Source: CAVZXS01 sp963779325 | Lineage (GTDB): Bacteria > Bacteroidota > Bacteroidia > Chitinophagales > Chitinophagaceae | Assembly: GCA_963779325.1 (NCBI GenBank) | Contig: CAVZXS010000002.1 | Location: 434,001 to 498,000 of the forward strand | DNA length: 64,000 nt | Direction: 5' to 3' | Shown: positions 1 to 8,473 of the stretch, piece by piece | Layout: each line of letters opens with the position of its first letter | Position numbering within the stretch: position 1 is the stretch's first letter | Position numbers and translations under genes: made by a program | Notes under the pieces: model-generated | What the model was told of the DNA's origin: nothing | Seen by the model: only the letters and a program-made list of their open reading frames with translations | Databases searched by the model: none

Positions 1-1
1 A

Positions 2-481
2 CAGCAACCCGATATAATCCTGATGGACATAAACCTGCCCGATAAAAGCGGTATTGATTTATGTGAGGAAGTAAAACAAAAATACCCTGGTGTTTTTGTT
101 TTGGGACTGAGTACTTTTAATCAGCAGAGTTTTATTGAGAAAATGATGAACAACGGCGCTTCGGGTTATGTTATTAAAAATGCTACCCGGCAGGAATTGA
201 TGGAAGCTATTCATACCGTAGTAAAAGGTAAACAATACTTAAGTTTTGAAGCCGCCGTGGCATTAAGAAAGCCGGATGGCAGTAATATACCTGTTATAAC
301 CCGTCGTGAAAAAGAAGTGCTGGAACTTATCGCCGAAGGAATGACGAATAATGAAATAGCGGTGAAATTATACATCAGCAGCACAACGGTAGATACACAT
401 CGAAAAAACTTATTGACGAAATTAGAAGCAAAAAATACGGCTTCATTGATACGCATTGCCGCACAGTTAAAATTAATCTGA
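2..481 (+). CDS. NarL/FixJ-type response regulator (5' end outside window)
   Basis: C-terminal part of a two-component response regulator. The frame is open to the left edge, so the start lies outside the window. The visible receiver portion contains the phosphoacceptor region DIILMDINLP and the later GASGYVIKN segment carrying the conserved Lys. A LuxR-type helix-turn-helix follows (RREKEVLELIAEGMTNNEIA, then STTVDTHRKNLLTKL). It should bind DNA and change transcription after phosphorylation by a sensor kinase that is not in view. The next gene lies on the opposite strand, so this one ends its transcription unit. Family assignment is firm; the regulated genes cannot be named. Confidence 0.93.
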   Translation, partial: QQPDIILMDINLPDKSGIDLCEEVKQKYPGVFVLGLSTFNQQSFIEKMMNNGASGYVIKNATRQELMEAIHTVVKGKQYLSFEAAVALRKPDGSNIPVITRREKEVLELIAEGMTNNEIAVKLYISSTTVDTHRKNLLTKLEAKNTASLIRIAAQLKLI

Positions 482-508
482 TAATATCTTTTATGGGGTA
501 AGAGCTAC

Positions 509-1783
509 TCAGAAATCCTCATACAACAAATACTTCTTTCTTATTTTTTTAAACGCATTCAATTTCGGTTCCCAGCTTTTTCTTATTTGTGCTTCCGTTT
601 TGCCGGATTTTACTTGTTGCATCAGCTCCGCATTGCCGGCTAATTTATTAAAGAAAATATCTTCGGGCTTGCCGCTTTTGGCTTTCAGGAAAAAAGAATC
701 TTTTTTTGGGAATAATTTATATGCCTGCTGCAACCATTTTAATTGTACTTTATTATTTACTTTATTTTCTACTTCTTCCGGTGTGCCGCTCAGGTCCCAA
801 CCATAGCAAACTTGGCCGTATAGTTTTGAGTTTTTCGCTCCTTCGTTAGGGATAGGTGTAAATGAAATTAAATTTTTTGGTAAAGAAGGATGTCCGAAAA
901 TTTGAAATTGTTTATTGGTGCCTCTTCCTTCACTCAAAACCGTGCCTTCAAAAAAGCAAGTGGAAGGGTAGAGGTAAATGGATTGGATATTGGGTAAATT
1001 GGGTGATGGTTTTACCGGTAATACATATTTACTTTTATGTGTATAGTTTTGGCATTTGATTACCTGGAAATGAAAAGGCGTGTCCGGGTGATGTTTCTCT
1101 ACTTTTTTAAAAAAGGCGGCGTAATCATTTGCTTTTTTCGAAAGCATATTTTCCCCGGCAAGCATCATAGCATATTCGGCCACCGTCATACCATATACAA
1201 TGGGTACGGACTGCATACCTATAAAACTTTTAAATTTTTTATCCAGCACGGGGCCGTCTACGTAATGACCGTTGGGATTGGGGCGGTCCAAAATCATCAC
1301 CGGTTTTTTGTTTTCAAAAGCGGCTTCCATAAAATATTCCAACGATGAAATGAAAGTGTAAAAACGAACCCCGACATCCTGTATATCAAAAATCAATACA
1401 TCTACATCTTTAAAATCTTCGGGTGTCGGTTTTTTATGATCGCCGTATAAGCTGATAATAGGAATGCCTGTTTTTTTATCTACCATATTACCAATTTTTT
1501 CACCGGCATCTGCCGTGCCTCTGAAGCCATGTTCCGGGCCAAAGATGACCCTGATATCGGCGCCTGAACTTTTTAAGGTATCTACCAAATGCGTATCACC
1601 CACCATGGATGTTTGATTGGCGAAAATGCCGACTCGCTTTCCTTTTATCAACGGGAGGTAAACATTGATTCGTTCCGCAGCAGGTATTATTCTTGTTTCT
1701 GTTTTCGGGTTGCCGGCTGCGGGTTGGGCATCGGTAATTGTGTATATAAAAAGGAATGTACAAATGCCTGCAAATGATTTCAT
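509..1783 (-). CDS. namZ: NamZ-like exo-beta-N-acetylmuramidase (DUF1343 family)
   Basis: A 424-residue exported protein with an N-terminal hydrophobic signal sequence. It belongs to the DUF1343 family, whose characterised member NamZ removes terminal N-acetylmuramic acid from peptidoglycan fragments. Family hallmarks visible are GIFANQTS, GPEHGFRG, the DIQDVGVRFYTF block and LDRPNPNG. Length matches the family. It would act in the periplasm in cell-wall turnover and muropeptide recycling. It is convergent with the upstream response regulator, with only 27 bp between the stops. Family membership is clear; the enzymatic role is taken from family knowledge. Confidence 0.88.
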   Translation of the reverse strand: MKSFAGICTFLFIYTITDAQPAAGNPKTETRIIPAAERINVYLPLIKGKRVGIFANQTSMVGDTHLVDTLKSSGADIRVIFGPEHGFRGTADAGEKIGNMVDKKTGIPIISLYGDHKKPTPEDFKDVDVLIFDIQDVGVRFYTFISSLEYFMEAAFENKKPVMILDRPNPNGHYVDGPVLDKKFKSFIGMQSVPIVYGMTVAEYAMMLAGENMLSKKANDYAAFFKKVEKHHPDTPFHFQVIKCQNYTHKSKYVLPVKPSPNLPNIQSIYLYPSTCFFEGTVLSEGRGTNKQFQIFGHPSLPKNLISFTPIPNEGAKNSKLYGQVCYGWDLSGTPEEVENKVNNKVQLKWLQQAYKLFPKKDSFFLKAKSGKPEDIFFNKLAGNAELMQQVKSGKTEAQIRKSWEPKLNAFKKIRKKYLLYEDF

Positions 1784-1943
1784 TTATTCTATTTTAATTA
1801 TTAATCAAATATCCTGAAATTTTGGTATAAGAAAAGTGAAAGTTTTGCCCTACCTTGGCCCCTCGTTTTTTCAACACAAATAACTGTGTAAAATAAAAAC
1901 GATATTCATTAATTTAACCACTGTAAAAACTTAAATCAGCAAT

Positions 1944-2399
1944 ATGCAACAGGTAAAAAGCGGCGACAAAGTAAAAGTACATTACCACGGTCGTCTTACA
2001 AGCGGCGATACCTTTGATTCATCGGAAGGTCGCGAACCCCTTGAATTTGAAGTAGGCGGCGGTATGGTAATTAAAGGTTTTGATGACGGCGTAACGGGAA
2101 TGACCGTTGGCGAAAAGAGAACTATTAATATTCCTGCTGAAGAAGCTTACGGCCCGAAGAACGAAGAGATGGTTATTGAATTTCCAAAAGCAAATTTTCC
2201 GCCCGATATGCAACTGGAAGCAGGTTTGCCTTTAATGATGAGCAACGGGCAAGGGCAAAATTTCCAGGTGGTAGTAATAGAAATTAAAGAAGAGACGGTA
2301 ATATTAGATGCCAATCATCCGTTGGCGGGTAAAGAATTAATTTTTGATCTTGAACTGGTAGAAATAGTAGGCGGTACACCGCTGATTATAATGCCGTAA
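1944..2399 (+). CDS. FKBP-type peptidyl-prolyl cis-trans isomerase, SlyD-like
   Basis: A 151-residue FKBP-fold prolyl isomerase of the SlyD-like subtype. It has no signal peptide, so it is probably a cytoplasmic folding helper. The FKBP core is seen as VKVHYHGRLTSGDTFDSS and VIKGFDDGVTGMTVGEKRTI. The insert-in-flap region (residues about 70-125) is followed by the closing strand LAGKELIFDLELVEI. The His-rich metal-binding tail of E. coli SlyD is absent, as is common in Bacteroidota. It is monocistronic and ends against a strong hairpin shared with the convergent neighbour. Confidence 0.9.
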   Translation: MQQVKSGDKVKVHYHGRLTSGDTFDSSEGREPLEFEVGGGMVIKGFDDGVTGMTVGEKRTINIPAEEAYGPKNEEMVIEFPKANFPPDMQLEAGLPLMMSNGQGQNFQVVVIEIKEETVILDANHPLAGKELIFDLELVEIVGGTPLIIMP

Positions 2400-2488
2400 G
2401 AGAGGAAGTCGGAGGTAAGAAGTCAGAAGTCAGAGGTAAGAAGTCAGAGGTAAGAAGTCAGAGGTAAGAAGTAGGAAGTCAGAAAGCA
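2400..2488. repeat. Degenerate tandem repeat of a 14-bp gaagtcagaggta-like word
   Basis: About six imperfect copies of a purine-rich word close to AGAAGTCAGAGGTA follow the isomerase stop directly. The same word reappears at about 10886-10960 and 40248-40290, in both orientations. Here it supplies one arm of the terminator hairpin that follows. Confidence 0.75.
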
Positions 2489-2546
2489 GAAGTAAGAAGT
2501 AAGATGCAGGAATCTTTCCGACATCTGACTTCTTACTTCAGTTTTT
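2489..2546. terminator. Bidirectional hairpin between convergent genes
   Basis: An 18-bp stem (2489-2506 against 2522-2539, one mismatch) with a 15-nt loop is followed by a T run on the + strand. It is built from the gaagtaagaagt-type repeat and lies between the convergent FKBP gene and the membrane protein on the minus strand. Confidence 0.7.
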
Positions 2547-2549
2547 AAA

Positions 2550-3095
2550 TCATTTCCTGTTCAGCCACCAACCTAACCAAATACCGCACAGACCCCAACT
2601 AACTAATGCATCAATCATATTCGTCATCCCTCCGGGAGTTTGAAACCATATTTGATTGGAGTATGGAATAAATAAATAACCTGCCAAACCAATAAGCACA
2701 GAACTTATAAACGTAGTGCCGAAAGATGATGGTGATTGTTTCATTAATACCCAACAAACAAAGAGTGCGGAAACGATGGATACCAGCAAACCGCGAATGA
2801 TGTTCATCATCATATCCGTGTTATACGATTTATGATAACTTACAACAGCCCAAGGTTTGCCCATCATGGTTTTTTGATATTCTTCCATTTCTTTTGACGA
2901 AGCATTTTCCCCTTCTCGGGGTATCATGTATTGCCCGTCTTCAGAAAATTGACTGCTGAGATAACTCATAATGCTGTCCTGATTTTTTGCCTGTCGGTAT
3001 TCTTTACCATGCAGGTTAAGTACTGTCCAGGAAAGTGTTTGCCATGCAAAAACAAGAATGCCACCGACAATGGCGCCAATGAGAAGTTTTTTCAT
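2550..3095 (-). CDS. Hypothetical four-helix membrane protein
   Basis: A 181-residue protein of no recognised function. There is one N-terminal hydrophobic segment (residues about 4-25), then a soluble, probably extracytoplasmic stretch of about 80 residues. Three further hydrophobic segments follow around 95-115, 125-145 and 160-178. The extracytoplasmic part contains ENASSKEMEEYQKTMMGKPW with no catalytic motif I can name. It is a single gene with its own promoter region, divergent from pepT. It resembles conserved hypothetical membrane proteins of Bacteroidota. Confidence 0.7.
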   Translation of the reverse strand: MKKLLIGAIVGGILVFAWQTLSWTVLNLHGKEYRQAKNQDSIMSYLSSQFSEDGQYMIPREGENASSKEMEEYQKTMMGKPWAVVSYHKSYNTDMMMNIIRGLLVSIVSALFVCWVLMKQSPSSFGTTFISSVLIGLAGYLFIPYSNQIWFQTPGGMTNMIDALVSWGLCGIWLGWWLNRK

Positions 3096-3207
3096 AATTG
3101 TAGTTTTGGTTTAGAAGTAAAAGGTAAAAACTTCAACCCGTTTTTACAAAAAATAAATTATGAAGGCCTTTTAGTTGTACATTTACTCCCCCAAAAAATC
3201 TCCCGAT

Positions 3208-4473
3208 ATGTTTGAAAATTATGTGTTTACAGCTGCTGAACGATTCCTGAGATATGTGCAAATAGATACGCAGAGCGATCCGCTGTCTTCTACTCATCCT
3301 ACTACCGAAAAACAAAAAGATATGGGTCGCCTGCTGGCTGTAGAATTAAAGCAAATAGGTATTATTGATGTGCACATGGATGAATGGGGTTATGTGTACG
3401 CTGCCATTCCTTCCAACACAGATAAAAAAGTACCGGTTATTTGTTTTTGCGCACACATGGATACGGCGCCCGATTGCAGCGGCACCAATATAAAACCGGT
3501 GGTGCATAAAAATTACAGGGGGCAGGATATTGTATTGCCCGATGATGCTGAACAAGTTTTAAAAATGAGCGACTATCCATATTTGGAAACACAAATAGGT
3601 AATGATATTATTACTGCAAGCGGTACAACCTTGTTGGGCAGCGATGATAAAGCGGGTGTAGCCGTGATAATGGACCTCGCCAATTTTTTAATAACGAATA
3701 AAGATGTAAAACACGGTACGATAAAAATTTTATTTACACCCGATGAGGAAGTAGGAAAGGGAACGGCCAAAGTGGATATGAAAAAATTGGGCGCCGATTT
3801 TGGATATACATTGGATGGCGGAAGTGCCGGCGATTTGGAAGATGAAACTTTCAGTGCTGATGGTGTACAGGTAATAATACACGGTGTAATAGCACACCCC
3901 GGTTATGCAAAAGGGAAAATGATTAATGCCATGAAAATTGCCGGCGAAATATTGGCGGCATTACCGAAAGATCGTTTATCACCGGAATCTACCGAAGGTA
4001 AAAGAGGATTTATACACCCGACGCGTATAGAAGGCGTTACTGAAAAATGTACCGTTGATTTTATTATTCGCGATTTTGAAACGGCGGGTTTAACCAAGAA
4101 AGAAGATTACCTGCGTACACAAATTGAAGAGTTGATGCGCACCTATCCCAAAGCGAGTTTTGAATTTCATGTAACGGAACAATACCGCAACATGAAGGAA
4201 GTATTAAACAATCATCCGCAGGTGGTGGAGTTTGCCAAAGAAGCCATTAACCGTGCAGGACTTACCGTTCGAATGGAAAGTATCCGCGGCGGTACCGACG
4301 GCAGTAAACTTTCTTTCATGGGATTACCGTGTGCTAATTTATTTGCGGGCCAGCAGGCTATACATTCCAAATTGGAATTTATAAGTGTACAGGATATGAA
4401 TAAAGCGGTGAAGACAATGGTACACTTAGTGCAGATTTGGGAGGAGCGGAGCGGGGAAGGGAATGGGCAATAG
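3208..4473 (+). CDS. pepT: Peptidase T (tripeptide aminopeptidase)
   Basis: An M20-family zinc aminopeptidase that removes the N-terminal residue of tripeptides in the cytoplasm. The ATG at 3208 gives 421 residues and the expected N-terminus ERFLRYVQIDTQSD; an ATG 33 bp upstream only adds an atypical leader. Zinc and catalytic residues are visible: H83 and D85 in FCAHMDTAPD, the bridging Asp in LLGSDDKAG, E180/E181 in TPDEEVGKG, and the final His in QQAIHSKLEF. The last ten or so codons run into purine-rich intergenic repeat DNA, so the true C-terminus may have been extended. Confidence 0.95.
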   Translation: MFENYVFTAAERFLRYVQIDTQSDPLSSTHPTTEKQKDMGRLLAVELKQIGIIDVHMDEWGYVYAAIPSNTDKKVPVICFCAHMDTAPDCSGTNIKPVVHKNYRGQDIVLPDDAEQVLKMSDYPYLETQIGNDIITASGTTLLGSDDKAGVAVIMDLANFLITNKDVKHGTIKILFTPDEEVGKGTAKVDMKKLGADFGYTLDGGSAGDLEDETFSADGVQVIIHGVIAHPGYAKGKMINAMKIAGEILAALPKDRLSPESTEGKRGFIHPTRIEGVTEKCTVDFIIRDFETAGLTKKEDYLRTQIEELMRTYPKASFEFHVTEQYRNMKEVLNNHPQVVEFAKEAINRAGLTVRMESIRGGTDGSKLSFMGLPCANLFAGQQAIHSKLEFISVQDMNKAVKTMVHLVQIWEERSGEGNGQ

Positions 4474-4639
4474 GCAATTGGCAATAGGCAAAAAAGTTCC
4501 AAAATCCAAAAGACAAATTCCAAAAAACAAAGCCTAAAAAATAAAACCCCAAATCTAAAATCTAAGTACTAAAATCTAAATACTAAATACTACACAATTA
4601 ATCCGTAATTTCATTTTCTAACTAAAACCAAAAAATAAA

Positions 4640-5584
4640 ATGGAAGATATTTTATTATTTCTAAAAAGCAATTGGTGGATTGTTTTATTAGTGTTTATTT
4701 TCTTCAGCGGATTATATACCGTCAACCAGGGCACTATTGCCGTAGTTACCATGTTTGGTAAATACAGGAGAATAGCCGGTCCGGGCCTTCGGTTTAAAAT
4801 CCCGGTGCTGGAACAGATATATAAAAAACTGTCTATCCAAAATCGTTCGGTAGAGCTGGAGTTCCAGGCGGTAACGCAGGATCAGGCCAATGTATATTTT
4901 AAAGTAATGATGCTCTTTGCCGTGCAAAACGCCAATGAAGAAACGATAAAGAAAGTGGCGTTTAAATTTATCAGCGATAAAGATTTGATGCAGGCGCTTA
5001 TCAGAACCATCGAAGGTAATATCCGTTCTTTTGTAGCTACCAAAAAACAAGCGGAAGTATTGGGACTGCGCAAAGAAATTGTAGAGTATGTAAAAATAGA
5101 AATTGATCATACACTGGAAGACTGGGGTTATCATTTATTGGATTTACAAATCAATGATATCACTTTTGATAAAGTGATCCTCGATTCCATGAGTAAAGTG
5201 GTGGCCAGTAATAACCTTAAAGCCGCTGCCGAAAATGAAGGACAAGCTTTATTAATTACCAAAACAAAAGCCGCCGAAGCAGAAGGTAATTCTATAAAAA
5301 TTTCGGCCGAAGCGGAAAGAACCGCGGCGCAACTGCGCGGACAGGGTGTGGCATTGTTCCGCCAGGAAGTAGCAAAGGGTATGACGGAAGCCGCCGAGCA
5401 AATGAAGCAGGCCAATTTAGATACCAATGTAATTCTCTTCAGCATGTGGACGGAAGCCATTAAAAACTTTGCCGAATACGGAAAAGGAAACGTGATATTT
5501 TTGGATGGCAGCGCCGAGGGCATGGAAAAAACAATGAAACAAATACAGGCCATGATGGTAAAGTCGATTGGAAGCGAGAAGTAG
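4640..5584 (+). CDS. SPFH/Band 7 (stomatin-like) membrane protein
   Basis: A 314-residue protein anchored by one N-terminal transmembrane helix (residues about 10-30). An SPFH/PHB domain follows (about 25-200; TVNQGTIAVVTMFGKYRRI, then GPGLRFKIPVLEQ). The C-terminal coiled coil is Ala/Glu-rich (ENEGQALLITKTKAAEAEGN through AEAERTAAQLRGQG). Such proteins oligomerise at the inner membrane and often scaffold proteases or microdomains. No NfeD partner gene is adjacent, and the neighbours give no further hint of a role. Confidence 0.9.
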   Translation: MEDILLFLKSNWWIVLLVFIFFSGLYTVNQGTIAVVTMFGKYRRIAGPGLRFKIPVLEQIYKKLSIQNRSVELEFQAVTQDQANVYFKVMMLFAVQNANEETIKKVAFKFISDKDLMQALIRTIEGNIRSFVATKKQAEVLGLRKEIVEYVKIEIDHTLEDWGYHLLDLQINDITFDKVILDSMSKVVASNNLKAAAENEGQALLITKTKAAEAEGNSIKISAEAERTAAQLRGQGVALFRQEVAKGMTEAAEQMKQANLDTNVILFSMWTEAIKNFAEYGKGNVIFLDGSAEGMEKTMKQIQAMMVKSIGSEK

Positions 5585-5866
5585 GATTTAAGTATATAAA
5601 GTTTATCAAGTAAATAGAGTATACAAAGTATATACAGTTTATAAAGTATATAATGTAATTCGGTTCTATACTTGAATTGTTGGCCTTGTAGAGGTGACAT
5701 ATTGGTAGCAAAATGAATCCGGTATGTTTTCAGAACTCCGTAGGAGTGACATATAATCGTAAAATAAAGCTGATCAAGTTTGGCTCCGCAGGGGCTTCGT
5801 GTTTATAAGCTTAAATAATATCATGGTAGTGGTTTGGCTCCGTAGGAGCCAAGTAAACGCATGCTG
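5585..5866. repeat. AT-rich repeat words plus REP-like palindromes upstream of the transposase
   Basis: 5590-5660 is quasi-tandem DNA built from AAGTATATAAAGT-like words. From about 5705 there are REP-like palindromes: ACTCCGTAGGAGT (5735-5747), an imperfect GGCTCCGCAGGGGCTT (about 5776-5791) and GGCTCCGTAGGAGCC (5836-5850). The last reaches the start codon of the transposase. The block from 5836 through the first codons (5883) recurs at 6561-6608 with 43 of 48 positions identical. Confidence 0.8.
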
Positions 5867-6350
5867 ATGGCAAACACATTTTCTCAGATATATTTACAAT
5901 TTGTATTTGCAGTTAAAGGCAGGCAAAGCCTGATACAAAGAGATCATAAAGAAGAACTGCATAAGTATATGACTTCCTCAGTTCAGGCTCGCAAAGCTAA
6001 AATGCCGGCTGTACATTGTATGCCGGATCATACACATTTATTCGTGGGTTTTAAACCATCGGTTTTAATATCTGATATTGTAAAGGAAATTAAAGTGCAA
6101 AGCAACGAGTTTATCACAAACAAAAAATGGATCAGGGGTAATTTTAATTGGCAGGATGCCCGCCTGACCGGACGGGCAGGGATACGGTGTATTTTCTTAT
6201 GGTCATTCACAAATTGACAGCGTTTGCAAGTATGTGCTGAACCAAGAATCGCATCATAAAAAGAAAACATTCAGAGAGGAGTATCATGAATTTTTGGAAA
6301 AATTCGCAGTGCCGTATGAGGAACGTTTTCTTTTTGAATGGATTGATTAA
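5867..6350 (+). pseudogene. REP-associated tyrosine (IS200-like) transposase, frameshifted
   Basis: A Y1/HUH transposase gene of the IS200/REP-associated (RAYT) type. The N-terminus is MANTFSQIYLQFVFAVKGR and the metal-binding motif is CMPDHTHLFVGF. After residue about 97 the frame is broken by a 22-bp palindrome at 6158-6179. If it is removed, the frame continues (GYGVFSYGHSQIDSV to FLFEWID) to a stop at 6350, giving about 153 residues. The catalytic Tyr region would lie in the distal half. As it stands the product ends in unrelated residues at 6217. REP-like palindromes flank both sides, as is typical for RAYT genes. Confidence 0.85.
6158..6179. repeat. 22-bp GC-rich palindromic insertion inside the transposase gene
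   Basis: The segment begins GCCCGCCTGACC and ends GGACGGGCAG, an imperfect palindrome. Removing exactly 22 bp restores the flanking reading frame (484 - 22 = 462 nt, divisible by 3). Its outer arms match those of the copies at 49472-49499 and 57767-57793 (reverse orientation), with a different, shorter centre. Confidence 0.8.
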
Positions 6351-6948
6351 CCTAAGGATAAATTTCACGCGGCTCCACATGAGCCGTAATGCAGGGCGAT
6401 TGCCCATTGCTATAAACACGATGCCCCGCCGGGGCAAAATAGCTTAACTTAATGACATTGTGTGGCGCAACGAAGCATTCATAGCTAAATGAATCCGCTA
6501 TATTTTTAAAGCTTCGGAGGAGCTCCGTGTTTATAGTTACACATTATCTTAGTAGTATGTGGCTCCGTAGGAGCCACGTAAACAAATGCCGATGGCAGAC
6601 ACATTTTCAATAAACACAATGCCCGGCAGGGGTTTCTCAGGCATTCATCCTTCAAACTCTTTCTTTTAATACCATTGCAAGGCAATGGCTGTTAAAAAAC
6701 CCACAAAGTATAGTGCCGCTCACAACGTGGCACTATTTTTTTCGTTCTTCCCCATCAGAGGGTAAAGGTTAAAAGACAAAAAAAAAAATTCAAAAGTCAA
6801 AAATCAAAAGACGAAAAGGTCAAAAGTTAGAGGCAGCACCCCGCAAAGATGGGGAAAGGCGTGAGGTCTTTGTTAATAAAAATTACCCGGCATAAAAAAT
6901 GTAATTAAACGCATTGCACTACATTTACGAACCAAAGGATAAAAGACT
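6351..6948. repeat. REP-like cluster, transposase-derived MITE and orphan hairpin
   Basis: There is no convincing gene here. The stretch holds palindromes GGCTCCACATGAGCC (about 6371-6385), GCCCCGCCGGGGC (6423-6435) and a second GGCTCCGTAGGAGCC (6561-6575). At 6561-6608 the transposase upstream region and its first six codons recur, then jump directly to a 3'-type repeat (ATAAACACAATGCCCGGCAG). This looks like an internally deleted, non-autonomous copy of the element. Next come CCATTGCAAGGCAATGG (about 6672-6688) and low-complexity CAAAAGTCAAAA-type words at about 6765-6830. Confidence 0.7.
6711..6742 (+). terminator. Rho-independent-type hairpin with T run
   Basis: TAGTGCC (6711-6717) pairs with GGCACTA (about 6729-6735) across a short loop and is followed by seven Ts. 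No gene is clearly placed to use it on the + strand. It may belong to a decayed element in this repeat-rich stretch. Confidence 0.5.
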
Positions 6949-7653
6949 ATGTTTTACTTTTTACAGATTGCAGGAGATTCAGTTAAAAACGCGGCGAAAA
7001 TTGTAACCGCGATGGGCGATAAAAATATGGACGGTCACATGAGTGCATGGGAGCTGTTGCAAATGGGCGGATGGATTATGATTCCGCTGGCTGTTATGTT
7101 GGTACTCGCTATTTATGTTACTATCGAAAGATCCATTGCCATACGCAATGCATCGCGGATAGATGAAAACTTTATGAATATTGTCCGCGATCATATTGTC
7201 AGCGGCAATGTAACGGCGGCCCGCAGCTTTGCCAAAAATACCAACAACCCCGTAGCACGTATTATTGATAAAGGTATCCAACGCATCGGCAAACCCATCG
7301 ACAGCATCGAAAAAAGTATGGACAATGTGGGCCAGTTGGAAATGTATAAGCTCGAAAGAAATCTCGGTATACTTTCCGTAGTATCCAAAGCGGCGCCCAT
7401 CTTCGGGTTCGTAGGTACGTTGGTAGGTTTAATGCAATTGTTTTCACGTATTAATTCTTCCAACGAATTTGAAGTAGGTACTATTGCCGGCGGTATTTAT
7501 ACCAAATTGATTACGTCTATTACCGGTTTGGTCATAGGTTTAGCAGCATACCTGGCATACAGTTTTTTAAATACGCAGATAGATAAGACCTCTAATAAAA
7601 TGGAAGCCGCTTCATCCGATTTCTTAGATGTATTACAGGAACCTACACGCTAA
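6949..7653 (+). CDS. exbB: MotA/TolQ/ExbB proton channel family protein
   Basis: A 234-residue inner-membrane protein of the ExbB/TolQ family. One transmembrane helix lies near residues 40-60. A cytoplasmic loop contains the family-typical RNLGILSVVSKAAPIFGFVG, entering helix two at about 140-165. Helix three spans about 170-195 (GGIYTKLITSITGLVIGLAA). With the ExbD-like protein encoded 12 bp downstream it would use the proton motive force to energise a TonB or Tol-type partner. No tonB gene follows, so the partner is encoded elsewhere. Confidence 0.92.
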   Translation: MFYFLQIAGDSVKNAAKIVTAMGDKNMDGHMSAWELLQMGGWIMIPLAVMLVLAIYVTIERSIAIRNASRIDENFMNIVRDHIVSGNVTAARSFAKNTNNPVARIIDKGIQRIGKPIDSIEKSMDNVGQLEMYKLERNLGILSVVSKAAPIFGFVGTLVGLMQLFSRINSSNEFEVGTIAGGIYTKLITSITGLVIGLAAYLAYSFLNTQIDKTSNKMEAASSDFLDVLQEPTR

Positions 7654-7665
7654 TAAAACGTACCG

Positions 7666-8067
7666 ATGAAATTCAGAAAAAAACATAAAGAGGCATCGGA
7701 GGTATTTACCGACTCATTGAATGATATTCTTTTCATTCTGCTGATGTTCTTTTTAATAGTAGCTACGCTGGCCAATCCCAATGTAATAAAAGTGGGTTTG
7801 CCCCGCGGCACCAAGGATACCAAGGCCAAGCAAAATATCATGGTATCTATTGATAAAAATCAGCAATATTTTATAGGTACAAAACAGGTAGATAAAAGTA
7901 TGCTCGATACGTTATTGTACCAGGAGATCATGAAATACCGTGTCAACATTACCGATACGCCTACCATTGTCATCAGCGCCGATACCATTTCCTATGTAGG
8001 CGAAATGTTCAACATTATGCGGTTGGCAAAAAGATACGGCGCCAAAACAGCAGCCAGTGTAAAGTAG
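7666..8067 (+). CDS. exbD: ExbD/TolR family biopolymer transport protein
   Basis: A 133-residue ExbD/TolR protein: a short cytoplasmic tail, one transmembrane helix (residues about 18-40), and a periplasmic domain. The helix includes the conserved Asp of the proton path in FTDSLNDILFILLMFFL. The periplasmic domain ends in VVISADTISYVGEMFNIMRL-like sequence. It forms an operon with the ExbB-type gene 12 bp upstream. Size and order are as usual for Bacteroidota ExbB-ExbD pairs, although these often have two ExbD genes and a TonB, which are absent here. Confidence 0.92.
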   Translation: MKFRKKHKEASEVFTDSLNDILFILLMFFLIVATLANPNVIKVGLPRGTKDTKAKQNIMVSIDKNQQYFIGTKQVDKSMLDTLLYQEIMKYRVNITDTPTIVISADTISYVGEMFNIMRLAKRYGAKTAASVK

Positions 8068-8473
8068 ATTTTATTTTATTGGCCGGTCTGTATTATCGTA
8101 GACCCCGAGTAAGGTTTGTGTGCTGCATCGGGGCTGCTATAGGGCTTCGGTGGCGTTTGCACCGTTCAACAATATAAATTCTTCTCAGCGTAATTGGAGC
8201 ATTCTGATATTTGTTATATCAGCATCAAGTTAAGATTTTGAAGTTCCGTCAGGAACTTTTGGTGGGTAGTAATATGAAATAATTAGCACGAGGCGTTCCT
8301 ATAGGAACGCTTGCTGCTTCTGAAATTCGGGTCTACCTACGATTTGTTCCTGACGGAACAAGATAGTATCTTCAATCATTAGGGTAAGAAAAATTAGCAA
8401 CTCAGTAATTTGCATAAAGAAAGATACAAGACCCAAAAAACAAAACCCGATAGCTATCGGGTCTAAATCTAAA
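8068..8473. repeat. REP-like palindrome trio, no gene
   Basis: The stretch contains AAGTTCC-GTCA-GGAACTT (8241-8258), the perfect 18-bp palindrome GCGTTCCTATAGGAACGC (8293-8310) and TTGTTCC-TGAC-GGAACAA (8344-8361). The first and third have reverse-complement centres, so they form an inverted pair around the middle one. A different perfect 18-bp palindrome lies at 8445-8462. Nothing else is apparent. Confidence 0.75.
8445..8462. repeat. Perfect 18-bp palindrome ACCCGATAGCTATCGGGT
   Basis: Perfect self-complementary sequence inserted in low-complexity AAAACAAA/CTAAATCTAAA DNA, 11 bp before the TTG start of the AraC-type gene. Its CCCG...CGGG ends are shared with other palindromes in the window. 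Confidence 0.7.

Noticed and set aside
6207..6437. A 76-codon minus-strand frame over the transposase end
   Set aside because: It overlaps the decayed transposase and REP palindromes and shows no conserved protein pattern.
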